Shown one piece after another: positions 17,617-25,950 of a stretch of DNA of 64,000 nucleotides. Numbering within the stretch: position 1 is the stretch's first letter; every line of letters starts with the position of its first letter. The notes beneath the pieces were generated by a model. It was not told where the DNA came from. It did no database searches and was given only the letters and a program-made list of their open reading frames with translations. Origin of the DNA: Legionella fairfieldensis ATCC 49588 (GTDB taxonomy: Bacteria > Pseudomonadota > Gammaproteobacteria > Legionellales > Legionellaceae); contig NZ_JHYC01000013.1 of assembly GCF_000621525.1 (NCBI RefSeq), positions 1-64,000 of the forward strand, read 5' to 3'. The translations under genes and the position numbers were made by a program.

Positions 17617-18756
17617 ATGGAACAGAAGGATTATTACGAAATTCTCGGTGTTAGTCGTACAGCTGAGGATGGTGAAATTAAAAAAGCGTATCGCAAGTTA
17701 GCAATGAAGTATCATCCTGATCGTAACTCTAATGATAAGGCCGCAGAAGAGAAATTTAAAGAAATACAAAAAGCGTATGGTGTGCTATCGGACAAGCAAA
17801 AGCGCGCTGCGTATGATCGTTTTGGCCATGCGGGTGTTGATCCTTCCATGGGAGGGGGCGCTGGGGGTTTTAGTGGTGGTTTTGGTGGTTTCGGCGATGT
17901 CTTCGAAGATATTTTTGAAAATATTTTTTCAGGTGGACGTGGTCAGGGACGCCAATCTCGAGGCCAACGAGGGGCTGATTTACAATTTAATGTGAGTCTT
18001 ACTCTGGAAGAAGCAGCACTTGGCAAGCAAATTGAAATCACTGTTCCAAGACTGGCTGCCTGTCAAGTTTGTGAAGGGTCTGGAGCAAAGAAAGGCACCA
18101 CCCCTAAAACTTGCGAAACCTGCAATGGCATCGGACAAGTACGTATACAACAAGGCTTTTTCTCGATTCAGCAAACCTGTCCTAACTGTCATGGTGAGGG
18201 AAATGTTATTAGCGACCCGTGTTCAAATTGTCATGGACAAGGCAGAGTCAGAGAAAGTAAAAAACTGACGGTTAAAATCCCTGCCGGTGTTGACAATGGT
18301 GATCGTGTTCGTTTAAGCGGAGAAGGAGAAGCCGGAATGCATGGCGGTCCCGCAGGGGATTTATACGTGCAGATTAATGTAAAGACACATGCTATTTTTG
18401 AGCGTCATGATAGCGACTTACATTGTGAAGTGCCTATCAGTTTTATTATCGCTGCCTTGGGAGGAACAATCGAAGTCCCTACATTAGAAGGTAGAGTGAC
18501 CTTGAAAATACCTGCTGAAACCCAGACAGGGAAGACCTTTCGGTTACGCGGTAAAGGCATGAAATCAGTACGGGGACATGCAACGGGCGATTTACTTTGT
18601 AAAGTTGTGGTAGAGACACCGATTAATTTATCGCGCGAACAAAAAGAATTATTGACACAATTGCAAGACAGTTTAAATGCGGGTAAAAATCATTCACCAC
18701 GTTCCAGCTCCTGGTTCGATGGAGTAAAAAAATTTTTTGAGGACATGAAATTTTGA
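17617..18756 (+). CDS. dnaJ: Chaperone DnaJ (Hsp40)
   Basis: Delivers clients to DnaK and stimulates its ATPase. The 379-residue protein has a J domain (about 1-70, HPD at 33-35), a Gly/Phe-rich linker (about 75-115), four CxxCxGxG zinc repeats ([32 protein letters not shown], about 148-212) and the C-terminal client-binding beta domains. It is a complete class A DnaJ. Lying 145 bases after dnaK behind a hairpin, it may be expressed partly by read-through and partly from its own promoter; a weak TTGAAT...TAATAA pair lies at 17568-17594 with short spacing. Confidence 0.98.
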   Translation: MEQKDYYEILGVSRTAEDGEIKKAYRKLAMKYHPDRNSNDKAAEEKFKEIQKAYGVLSDKQKRAAYDRFGHAGVDPSMGGGAGGFSGGFGGFGDVFEDIFENIFSGGRGQGRQSRGQRGADLQFNVSLTLEEAALGKQIEITVPRLAACQVCEGSGAKKGTTPKTCETCNGIGQVRIQQGFFSIQQTCPNCHGEGNVISDPCSNCHGQGRVRESKKLTVKIPAGVDNGDRVRLSGEGEAGMHGGPAGDLYVQINVKTHAIFERHDSDLHCEVPISFIIAALGGTIEVPTLEGRVTLKIPAETQTGKTFRLRGKGMKSVRGHATGDLLCKVVVETPINLSREQKELLTQLQDSLNAGKNHSPRSSSWFDGVKKFFEDMKF

Positions 18757-18892
18757 TGAGTATACGGTATAATTAGCCACTTTATTTCAGTGTACAGACA
18801 TGCCAAATAGGATAAATAAGTTAAAATGGCTATAAATTGTCTGAAAAAGTCCTTATTATGGCGCTTTACACTACAGCTTGAAAGAGCCTTGT

Positions 18893-20023
18893 ATGTTCAA
18901 TAAACCAGCAATATTAGTCCTTGTCGACGGTACCATTCTACCAGGTCTTTCAATGGGAGCAGAGGGTGATGGTGTAGGGGAGCTGGTTTTTAATACGGCA
19001 ATGACAGGATATCAGGAAATGTTGACTGATCCCTCTTATGCACGGCAGATCATTACTTTAACGGCTCCGCATGTGGGTAATACAGGTTGTAATCCGGAAG
19101 ATATGGAGTCTTCCCGTATTTGGGCTGCGGGTTTAGTAATGCGTAATTGTACTTTACAACCCAGTAATTATCGTTCACGGCATTCACTTCCAAACTGGTT
19201 AAAAAAACAGGGTATTGTTGCTATTGCCGGAATTGATACTCGCCAGTTAACTCTTCGCTTACGAGAGCAAGGCGCAATTTCAGCCTGTATTAGTACTCAT
19301 GTGGATCAACCGGAGCTTGCTCTGGCAAAGGCACGTTCTTTTGCAGGAATGGAAGGAACTGATTTAGCCGATGAGGTATCCCGGCAAGCGGTAGAACGCT
19401 GGCATGAGGGGCGTGGTCAGTGGGGTGAAGGCTCTGCTCCACTGGAATTTCACGTTGTGGCTTATGATTTTGGTATAAAGCATACTATCCTGCGGATTCT
19501 TTACGATAAAGGCTGCCACGTCACTCTGGTTCCGGCAAAAACCTCAGCAGCGGAAGTTCTTGCACTCAATCCTGACGGTGTTTTTTTATCAAATGGGCCT
19601 GGCGATCCGATGGCTTGTGATTACGCAATTAAAGCAACACAAGCGTTTCTGGAGGCTAAAGTTCCTCTTTTTGGTATTTGTCTGGGATTTCAAATTCTTG
19701 CATTAGCTTGTGGTGCCCGTTCGCTCAAAATGAAATTTGGTCATCATGGCAGCAACCACCCTGTTGCAGCAGTTAGTGAACCCCAACGCCTGTTTATTAC
19801 CAGCCAGAATCACGGTTTCACGATTGATGAAGCCTCTTTACCAGATAGTTTGCAGGTAACGCACCGTTCTTTATTCGATCAAAGCTTGCAGGGAATTCGA
19901 CATAAGAATAAACCGGCGCTGGGTTTTCAAGGTCATCCTGAAGCGGGACCTGGACCGCATGATATAGAAGTAATATTTAATGAATTTGTTGATTTAATGA
20001 GGAATAGTAAAAAACAGGTATAA
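18893..20023 (+). CDS. carA: Carbamoyl-phosphate synthase small subunit
   Basis: The glutaminase subunit that supplies ammonia for carbamoyl phosphate, used for arginine and pyrimidines. It has 376 residues. The N-terminal CarA-specific domain (about 1-150) is followed by a class I glutamine amidotransferase with the nucleophile Cys263 (FGICLGFQ) and the His-Glu pair in [17 protein letters not shown] 18893 follows AAAGAG by 6 bases; a TTG at 18878 is less likely. The large subunit gene carB, usually next door, is not in this window; metK follows instead, so the two subunits are encoded apart. Confidence 0.96.
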   Translation: MFNKPAILVLVDGTILPGLSMGAEGDGVGELVFNTAMTGYQEMLTDPSYARQIITLTAPHVGNTGCNPEDMESSRIWAAGLVMRNCTLQPSNYRSRHSLPNWLKKQGIVAIAGIDTRQLTLRLREQGAISACISTHVDQPELALAKARSFAGMEGTDLADEVSRQAVERWHEGRGQWGEGSAPLEFHVVAYDFGIKHTILRILYDKGCHVTLVPAKTSAAEVLALNPDGVFLSNGPGDPMACDYAIKATQAFLEAKVPLFGICLGFQILALACGARSLKMKFGHHGSNHPVAAVSEPQRLFITSQNHGFTIDEASLPDSLQVTHRSLFDQSLQGIRHKNKPALGFQGHPEAGPGPHDIEVIFNEFVDLMRNSKKQV

Positions 20024-20094
20024 GCCTGAAACAATTTACTTACCCCTGATGACAGTTCAAATTTTATATCGCCAGATGAACGAGTAATGAGGTC

Positions 20095-20200
20095 AACTTA
20101 AGGACAATCTCTACGTTTCGCGGTGTGACCGCGAAATGCCAACTCTGGGTTCCACGGCCAAAGCCGCGAAACGCTGGTAATAAAGAATTGCCCTTAAGCT
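20095..20200. repeat. REP-like palindromic element upstream of metK
   Basis: ACTTAAGG near 20097 faces CCTTAAGCT near 20193. Inside, TTTCGCGG and CCGCGAAA form a perfect 8-bp stem (20116-20136), and GTTTCGCGG can instead pair with CCGCGAAAC at 20164-20172. A related partial copy lies after ahcY near 22.79 kb. Confidence 0.6.
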
Positions 20201-20255
20201 ACTGGCATGACGCCATTAGGTGAACGGGTAACAGTCAATTTTAAGAGGATATAGA

Positions 20256-21404
20256 GTGAGCGATTTGCATGTTTTTACATCAGAGTCTGTGTCGGAAGGG
20301 CATCCCGATAAAATAGCGGATCAAATTTCTGATGCTATTTTAGATGCTATTTTAGCTAAAGATCCTAAAGCACGTGTGGCTTGTGAAACGTTTGTTAAAA
20401 CGGGCATGGTTCTGGTAGGTGGCGAAATAACCACCTCGGCCTGGGTTGATGTGGAAGCCATTACTCGGGATGTCATTAAAGACATAGGCTACAATAGTTC
20501 TGAAATGGGCTTTGATTGGGCTTCCTGTGCGGTGTTGTCGGCAATTGGCAAGCAATCACCTGATATTGCCCAAGGTGTGGACAATAAAGAAACTAATATT
20601 CTTGGTGCGGGTGATCAAGGACTTATGTTTGGTTACGCCAGTCGTGAGACGGATGTATTGATGCCTGCTCCTATAGCTTATGCACACCGCCTTATGGCGA
20701 GGCAAGCTGCTTTAAGAAAAGAAAATAAATTAACCTGGCTCCGCCCCGATGCGAAATGCCAGCTTACTCTTAACTATGAACAAGGTAAGCCAGTATCTGT
20801 CGATACTATCGTCTTTTCTACGCAACATTCACCGGATATCAGTCATAAGGATTTAACTGAAGCAGTCCGTGAAGAAATTATTAAACCCATATTACCCGCT
20901 GAATGGCTTTTAGCAGAAACGCGTTATTTTATTAATCCGACAGGTCGTTTTGTCATTGGTGGCCCTCTGGGAGATTGTGGTTTAACAGGTCGAAAAATCA
21001 TTGTCGATACTTATGGAGGCATGGCACGTCATGGAGGAGGGTGTTTTTCAGGAAAAGATCCTTCCAAAGTGGACCGTTCTGCAGCTTATGCCGCTCGTCA
21101 TGTGGCTAAAAACCTTGTGGCCGCAGGTATTGCAGATAAATGTGAAATTCAGGTTTCTTATGCGATAGGGGTGGCAGAACCTACTTCTATTAACATTGAA
21201 ACATTTGGTACAGGTCGATTACCGAATCATGTCATTATTGATTTAATTACCACCCATTTTGATTTAACCCCCCAGGGTATTATTGATCATCATGATTTAT
21301 TACGACCTATCTACAGGCAAACCGCTGCGTATGGGCATTATGGCCGGGAAAATTTACCCTGGGAGCGTTTGGATAAGGTCGATGCGTTGTCCAAAGCACT
21401 TTAA
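20256..21404 (+). CDS. metK: S-adenosylmethionine synthetase
   Basis: Makes S-adenosylmethionine from ATP and methionine. It has 382 residues, typical length. Motifs are [20 protein letters not shown] at the start, [12 protein letters not shown] (adenine-binding) and the phosphate loop [16 protein letters not shown]. It starts with GTG at 20256 behind AAGAGGAT. ahcY follows after 12 bases, forming a two-gene methyl-cycle unit. I find no SAM or SAH riboswitch in the 230-base leader, only the palindromic repeat. Confidence 0.97.
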   Translation: MSDLHVFTSESVSEGHPDKIADQISDAILDAILAKDPKARVACETFVKTGMVLVGGEITTSAWVDVEAITRDVIKDIGYNSSEMGFDWASCAVLSAIGKQSPDIAQGVDNKETNILGAGDQGLMFGYASRETDVLMPAPIAYAHRLMARQAALRKENKLTWLRPDAKCQLTLNYEQGKPVSVDTIVFSTQHSPDISHKDLTEAVREEIIKPILPAEWLLAETRYFINPTGRFVIGGPLGDCGLTGRKIIVDTYGGMARHGGGCFSGKDPSKVDRSAAYAARHVAKNLVAAGIADKCEIQVSYAIGVAEPTSINIETFGTGRLPNHVIIDLITTHFDLTPQGIIDHHDLLRPIYRQTAAYGHYGRENLPWERLDKVDALSKAL

Positions 21405-21416
21405 CAGGAGGAATTC

Positions 21417-22742
21417 ATGAAAGAAATAGATAGTGCTATAACAAACGACTTTAAGGTGCAGGACTATAAGGTCGCTGATTTGTCGCTTGCCGCCTGGGGC
21501 AGGAAAGAAATTGCTATTGCCGAAACGGAAATGCCTGGTTTAATGGCTTTGCGTGAAGAATTTGCAGGCCAAAAGCCATTGCAAGGTGCTCGTATTGCAG
21601 GTTGTTTGCATATGACTATTCAAACAGCGGTTTTAATTGAGACATTGTTGGCTTTGGGTGCTGAAGTCAGATGGTCCTCCTGTAATATTTTTTCTACCCA
21701 GGATCACGCTGCTGCTGCTATTGCCAAGGCCGGCGTACCCGTTTTTGCCTGGAAAGGTGAGACTGAAGAAGAATACTGGTGGTGTGTTGAACAAACTCTC
21801 CGCGGTCCTGGGGGCTGGACGCCTGATTTATTACTCGATGATGGTGGAGATTTAACCCAGCTTATTCATGAAAAATACCCTCACATGCTTGCCGATATCA
21901 GAGGAGTATCCGAAGAGACAACAACAGGTGTGGCACGGCTTTATGAGATGGCTAAACAGGGCCAATTAAAAATCCCTGCTATCAATGTTAACGATTCTGT
22001 GACGAAATCCAAATTTGATAATTTATACGGTTGTCGGGAATCTTTATTGGATGGCTTAAAGCGTGCTACCGATGTGATGATTGCTGGTAAAATAGCTCTT
22101 ATTCTAGGTTATGGTGATGTCGGTAAAGGCTGCGCACAAGCATTACGTGGTCAAGGAGCCACAGTGTGGATCAGTGAAGTAGATCCTATCTGTGCTTTGC
22201 AAGCTGCGATGGAAGGATATCGTGTAGTCACTTTGGATGATGTCGCTGAACAGGTTGATATTCTTGTCACTGCAACAGGCAATTATCACGTAGTTACTCA
22301 CGAGCATATTTTACGCATGCGTAATCAAGCGATTTTATGCAATATTGGTCATTTTGATTCAGAAATTGATATTCAAAGCTTGCGTCAGTATTCCTGGGAA
22401 ACTATTAAACCTCAGGTTGATCATGTTATTTTACCTAACGGCAAACGAATTATTATTCTGGCCGAAGGGCGATTGGTTAATCTCGGGTGTGCAACAGGTC
22501 ACCCAAGCTTTGTTATGTCTGCTTCTTTCACTAATCAAGTGTTGGCACAAATTGAACTGTTTCAATCGACCCGGATTTATGAAAATCAGGTTTATGTTCT
22601 TCCTAAACAGCTGGATGAAAAAGTCGCCCGTCTGCATTTGGCCCGAATTGGTGCAAAATTAACGCAACTCACTAAAGAACAAGCTGATTATCTGGGTGTT
22701 GCAATAGATGGTCCTTACAAACCGGAGCACTATAGATATTAA
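21417..22742 (+). CDS. ahcY: S-adenosylhomocysteine hydrolase
   Basis: Splits S-adenosylhomocysteine into homocysteine and adenosine, relieving product inhibition of methyltransferases. It has 441 residues with the NAD-binding Rossmann motif [33 protein letters not shown] before it, and the C-terminal [19 protein letters not shown]...KPEHYRY that closes over the partner subunit. A strong AGGAGG ribosome-binding site precedes the ATG. With metK it forms the SAM-recycling operon. Confidence 0.97.
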   Translation: MKEIDSAITNDFKVQDYKVADLSLAAWGRKEIAIAETEMPGLMALREEFAGQKPLQGARIAGCLHMTIQTAVLIETLLALGAEVRWSSCNIFSTQDHAAAAIAKAGVPVFAWKGETEEEYWWCVEQTLRGPGGWTPDLLLDDGGDLTQLIHEKYPHMLADIRGVSEETTTGVARLYEMAKQGQLKIPAINVNDSVTKSKFDNLYGCRESLLDGLKRATDVMIAGKIALILGYGDVGKGCAQALRGQGATVWISEVDPICALQAAMEGYRVVTLDDVAEQVDILVTATGNYHVVTHEHILRMRNQAILCNIGHFDSEIDIQSLRQYSWETIKPQVDHVILPNGKRIIILAEGRLVNLGCATGHPSFVMSASFTNQVLAQIELFQSTRIYENQVYVLPKQLDEKVARLHLARIGAKLTQLTKEQADYLGVAIDGPYKPEHYRY

Positions 22743-23446
22743 TTTATTGGTCAAAAGAGCTTGTAAGTGTTCATGCAATGATGGCTTCAACTTAAGGATT
22801 GTGTCTATGTTCCGTGGCTTGCCCGGCATTGTCGCCAATTTAGTAAATAAGCAACAATGCCAAGTCGAGCCGTGAAAATATCGGCTGGCTTAATTAGAGT
22901 ATATATGCTCTCCTTGAATATTGAACGATGTCTTGAGTGCCAAACCTGATAATAATGTTTTAAATACCCAATGACAGTTTCAATTTGCCTTAATTGCGAG
23001 CAAAAGAAAGTATTACAGGGTAAATTTAATACACCGGGTCATTTAATTTACAAAAATAACTCAGAAAAAGCTACAATCAGTATTTAGGTATGTGAGTATT
23101 CAGGGGAAACAAAGGAAGGCTATTTAATGAGAAAGCTAATCCTTGTGAAGGCGCACAGAAAAAGCCTGAGGATATGTGGACGAGTCCTTCTGCCCAACCT
23201 CTGCCTTCGGGACGTGTGGACAAGGCATGCATAACAATAAAACGTTACCCACTCATTGGCTTCTCGACCACATAACCACAGGCTCCATAATAAGCGGTTT
23301 TTTTACTTTAGTAAAAACCCAAAAGTATTTGTCTTGAATAAATTATTTCTATGAATATTTTTAATTATTATAAAACGGCTTTTTTCGTCATAATTACAGC
23401 CGAAGCTTAAAAACAAATAACGTGATTCAGTTCACAAGGAGCTAAT
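22743..23446. other. Long intergenic region with repeat fragments
   Basis: About 700 bases without a convincing gene. From the left: a solitary GTAAGTGTTCATG (22763-22775) like the end of the 60.8-kb miniature element; a partial copy of the palindrome before metK (CAACTTAAGGA near 22789); an AT-rich stretch; and a hairpin near 23300-23323 (GGTTTTT..AAAAACC). A 35-codon frame at 23127-23234 has a plausible ribosome-binding site but no other support. Confidence 0.5.
22787..22850. repeat. Partial copy of the REP-like palindrome
   Basis: TCAACTTAAGGA, then TCTATGTTCCGTGG, matches the left half of the element before metK (TCAACTTAAGGA, then TCTACGTTTCGCGG) in the same order and spacing. The right half is not recognisable. 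Confidence 0.5.
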
Positions 23447-23950
23447 TCAATAAGCCCTGATGAGCGAGATGAATTCATTAATTGGTTTAGTGCTCCGAAA
23501 TTTGCACCCCGACGCAAAAATCAAATAACGTCCTTGTGGATAATACCCTTTGAACCACTTTAGGCTCCAACTCAATAATTTTAGTAAGTTTTTAGCTGCG
23601 CCACTTGGTTCTCTACGGTGTTGCTCCCAATCACGTAATGTTTTGAGGTTAAAGCCAAAATACTGTGAAAAATCTTTTTGGCTCATGTGTAAGTTTTTAC
23701 GGATTTTCTTAACATCAATGCTAGGAGTAGGAGTTACCCGTTTAAAACCAGAAAGCTCAGCATCCGTCAGAAAAAGAGCATCGTTATCCTCACTTGCATT
23801 AAGGGCTATTTCTTCCTCACTCATGGATTTTACTTTTTCCGAGTCAGTTTTGCCTTTAGATTTGGTCTTTGTAATATTTTCTTCATTTTTACTCGTCCTC
23901 CGCGCTGAAATCAGTCTTATGGACTTATATCTTAGAGTATAAACACACAC
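23447..23950 (-). pseudogene. BrnA-like/XRE HTH antitoxin, frameshifted
   Basis: The open frame of 167 codons is a fusion product. Its first ~25 codons (VYTLRYKSIRLISARR) are the C-terminal end of a BrnT-type toxin; the antitoxin proper starts around MSEEEIALNASED (ATG at 23824). The middle has a clear XRE-type helix-turn-helix, IRKNLHMSQKDFSQYFGFNL followed by TLRDWEQHRREPSG, typical of antitoxins that repress their own operon. After KNLLKLL the frame slips: reading the other frame gives ELEPKVVQRVLSTR, the expected family ending, then a stop. One base seems to be missing near 23577. The protein made would carry an aberrant C-terminus, so this is probably an inactive remnant. Confidence 0.7.
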
Positions 23951-24101
23951 CTAGAGTAATATGACGTTCTTCCCCTGAATCATGCATAATCGTTTTTTCA
24001 ATGCGATTGATATCACTGAAAATCGCAACAGCATCGACAAAATCAATACCGTGCTTTTCGATATTGATCTTTTATTTATTATTAAACTTATTCTTATTCA
24101 T
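23875..24101 (-). pseudogene. BrnT-like ribonuclease toxin remnant
   Basis: Reading back from the antitoxin, one frame gives NIEKHGIDFVDAVAIFSD and GEERHITLGV, then stops; the next frame continues VYTLRYKSIRLISARR. Together these are the conserved blocks of the BrnT toxin family (KHGIDF, the Glu-Arg-Thr-LG block, RLISAR). The N-terminal codons from ATG 24101 contain a stop after FNNK. At least one nonsense change and one deletion are present, so no toxin can be made. BrnT/BrnA is a type II toxin-antitoxin pair with toxin first, which matches the order here. Confidence 0.65.
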
Positions 24102-24111
24102 GCTCTCACGA

Positions 24112-24126
24112 TACGGCATTGCCGTA
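24112..24126. promoter_or_regulatory. Palindrome in front of the toxin-antitoxin remnant
   Basis: TACGGC-ATT-GCCGTA is a perfect 6-3-6 inverted repeat ten bases upstream of the toxin start. It may have been the operator bound by the antitoxin. Confidence 0.35.
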
Positions 24127-24311
24127 CTTTCGTCCAATCGACCCGGATAATATTTGTTAATTGTTTATGGGGTTTGGAGTCCAATGGTGGAAAATGTACG
24201 CTTAGAGAAAGCATCAAAAAACGACCGTTTTTGAGACTGGTCAGAGAGATTTTATGAGGCTATATAAAATGAATCTTGAATTATTACAAATTTATCTCTA
24301 AATCAAAACAT

Positions 24312-24608
24312 TCAAAACTCATTTAATAGCCTATTAAATAAGAATTCAGATGTTGGATTTTGGATAAGTTCCTCTTTTTGAGCTTTAGAAAGTGTTTTGA
24401 TGTAGCGTTCGATGCGCATGGCCTTTATTTTGTCCCCCTTTATTTCCCAGCTTTGTGCAATTGAAATGGGTTTGAAGCTTCTCGTATATTTACTGCCTTT
24501 ACCTGTCATGTGCTCTTGAAACCGTTTTTCCAGATTATCTGTATATCCTGTGTAATAACTTTGATTGCAACAAAGCAGGATGTAAACCCAGTAGACTTTT
24601 TCACACAT
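24312..24608 (-). CDS. GIY-YIG nuclease-domain protein
   Basis: A 98-residue protein consisting of one GIY-YIG domain: YWVYILLCCNQSYYTGYT carries both aromatic signatures, followed by the Arg in LEKRFQEHMTGKGSKYTRSF and the Glu/Lys block in MRIERYIKTLSKAQKEEL. Small stand-alone proteins of this type (UPF0213/YhbQ group) are common and their substrate is unclear. Here its start overlaps the last 8 bases of higA, so it is probably translated with the toxin-antitoxin pair. Whether that is functional or chance cannot be told from sequence. Confidence 0.85.
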   Translation of the reverse strand: MCEKVYWVYILLCCNQSYYTGYTDNLEKRFQEHMTGKGSKYTRSFKPISIAQSWEIKGDKIKAMRIERYIKTLSKAQKEELIQNPTSEFLFNRLLNEF

Positions 24609-24897
24609 GATTTGCTGAATAAATGACTGAGACCCGATTGAGATCGACTACGCTTTTCGCTTTCCATAATTCATATTCTGCTTGCATAAGTAACCAGCTT
24701 TCGGGTGATCTCCCGAATGCTTTAGAAAGTTTTAGTGCCATAATAGGAGAAACATCTGATTCACCCTTAATCAGGCGTGAAAAAGTAGAGGGTGATACAT
24801 CAAGTTTAGTTGCTGCTGTTCTCAGACTAATCTTCAGTGGGTCGATATAGGTTTCCCTAATAAATTCCCCTGGATGGGGTGGGTTATGCATGTTCAT
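24601..24897 (-). CDS. higA: HigA-family antitoxin
   Basis: A 98-residue XRE-type DNA-binding antitoxin that should neutralise HigB and repress the operon. The opening NPPHPGEFIRETYIDPLKIS is the HigA/VapI signature; the helix-turn-helix spans about 24-60 (LRTAATKLDVSPSTFSRLIK), and SPESWLLMQAEYELWKAK is the conserved dimer segment. It starts on the last base of higB (toxin first, the usual higBA order) and overlaps the GIY-YIG gene by 8 bases. Confidence 0.93.
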   Translation of the reverse strand: MNMHNPPHPGEFIRETYIDPLKISLRTAATKLDVSPSTFSRLIKGESDVSPIMALKLSKAFGRSPESWLLMQAEYELWKAKSVVDLNRVSVIYSANHV

Positions 24898-25175
24898 TAG
24901 TGATAATCCTCATAGTTTACGATGTAGACATCGCCATCTTCAAATGTAAAAGTTACTCTCCAATTTCCATTAACTGTAATTGACCAACAATCTTTCCGCT
25001 GTCCTTTCAGTGGATGCAAGTTATATCCTGGCAAATTCATATCGTCGATACATTGAGCCGTGTTAAGCGCTGCAAGTTGCATTCTTAACTTATTTTGATG
25101 TTTTGATTGAATGTCAGAACACACGCCCTTTTCGAAGAACAATTGTAAGCCTTTATGGTTGAATGATTTAATCAT
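24897..25175 (-). CDS. higB: HigB-family mRNA interferase toxin
   Basis: A ribosome-dependent mRNA-cleaving toxin of the RelE superfamily. From ATG 25175 it has 92 residues, the family's normal length, starting MIKSFNHKGLQLFFEKG; the core has the signature MNLPGYNLHPLKGQRKDCWS followed by VNGNWRVTFTFEDGD and the YEDYH end. An ATG at 25214 would add 13 unusual Cys-rich residues (RCATCCNIN) and is less likely. The gene looks intact, unlike the BrnT-like remnant nearby. Confidence 0.92.
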   Translation of the reverse strand: MIKSFNHKGLQLFFEKGVCSDIQSKHQNKLRMQLAALNTAQCIDDMNLPGYNLHPLKGQRKDCWSITVNGNWRVTFTFEDGDVYIVNYEDYH

Positions 25176-25240
25176 ATTAATATTGCAGCATGTTGCGCAT
25201 CGAGAATCAATCATTACTGTAAGCCCCTATTTTAATCGAG

Positions 25241-25510
25241 TTAGTAACCTATTTTAAATTTCAGACCTTCAATTTTATCGTTTATCCAATGCCATTTAGT
25301 CAGGTCGCACTCTTCAATCTGGACGGTAACTTTTAGGCATTTACCCACATAGTAAGATAAAGGGCGGGCTTTCTGATACAACATTAGAGCATCAACGAAT
25401 AGATGGGTGTCTTCTTTAAATTGGGCTAATTTGAGCAGTACTTCCATTTTCTGTTGTCTGCGTGCAATTTCTTGAATTAAATCTTGATCGAGAGAATTAA
25501 TTGCTATCAT
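25241..25510 (-). CDS. Small hypothetical protein
   Basis: An 89-residue soluble protein, MIAINSLDQDLIQEIARRQQ and on. ATG 25510 is chosen because AAAGGAG lies 5 bases upstream; an ATG at 25543 is the longer alternative. The N-terminal third is helical and charged, the rest mixed. I do not recognise a family. It lies 65 bases upstream of higB on the same strand and could be the first gene of that operon. Confidence 0.6.
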   Translation of the reverse strand: MIAINSLDQDLIQEIARRQQKMEVLLKLAQFKEDTHLFVDALMLYQKARPLSYYVGKCLKVTVQIEECDLTKWHWINDKIEGLKFKIGY

Positions 25511-25950
25511 GTAAACTCCTTTTACATAGTTTGTTATTAACAACCAAACGTATCATGTTAATGTCATTATGACCAGTATTGGTTGTAATTCTTGTAGTCA
25601 AAAAGGTTATTTTTTGTTCGTTTGTCATTTTATTCAAGGCTAAAGTATACTTCGAGCTAGATGATGTATCGACCTGTTGTAAAACATGGTTAAATATTGG
25701 TCGTTAATGTCAAAAATTATAAGCGTCGCGGTTGAGCATTTGATGAACAAAATGTAGGTTTAGAACGCCAGAACATTTATCGATAGTACTCGAACAAATT
25801 ATCTCAAACTCACTTCTTATCAGGAACTTGGCATAAAGATATAGCAGTTGGATTTACCCCTGCTTCTTGGATAATTTTGATCAAACTCTAGACAATACTT
25901 GTTCTTCGGTTGTACAATAAACGACTTATTTTTACAGGAAACTTGGACGC
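25511..25950. other. Intergenic region before the ankyrin gene
   Basis: About 440 AT-rich bases between divergent genes. It must hold the promoter of the ankyrin gene, but no clean -35/-10 pair stands out. There is no gene, tRNA or clear repeat. Confidence 0.4.

Noticed and set aside
20024-20255. SAM or SAH riboswitch before metK
   Set aside because: No conserved riboswitch core could be matched; the structured part is a palindrome that recurs after ahcY.
23127-23234. 35-codon frame starting MRKLILVKAHRKSLRICGRV
   Set aside because: A GGAAGG lies upstream, but the composition is not protein-like and there is no other support.
23982-24257. Plus-strand 91-codon frame
   Set aside because: It lies opposite the BrnT-like remnant, which explains the sequence better.
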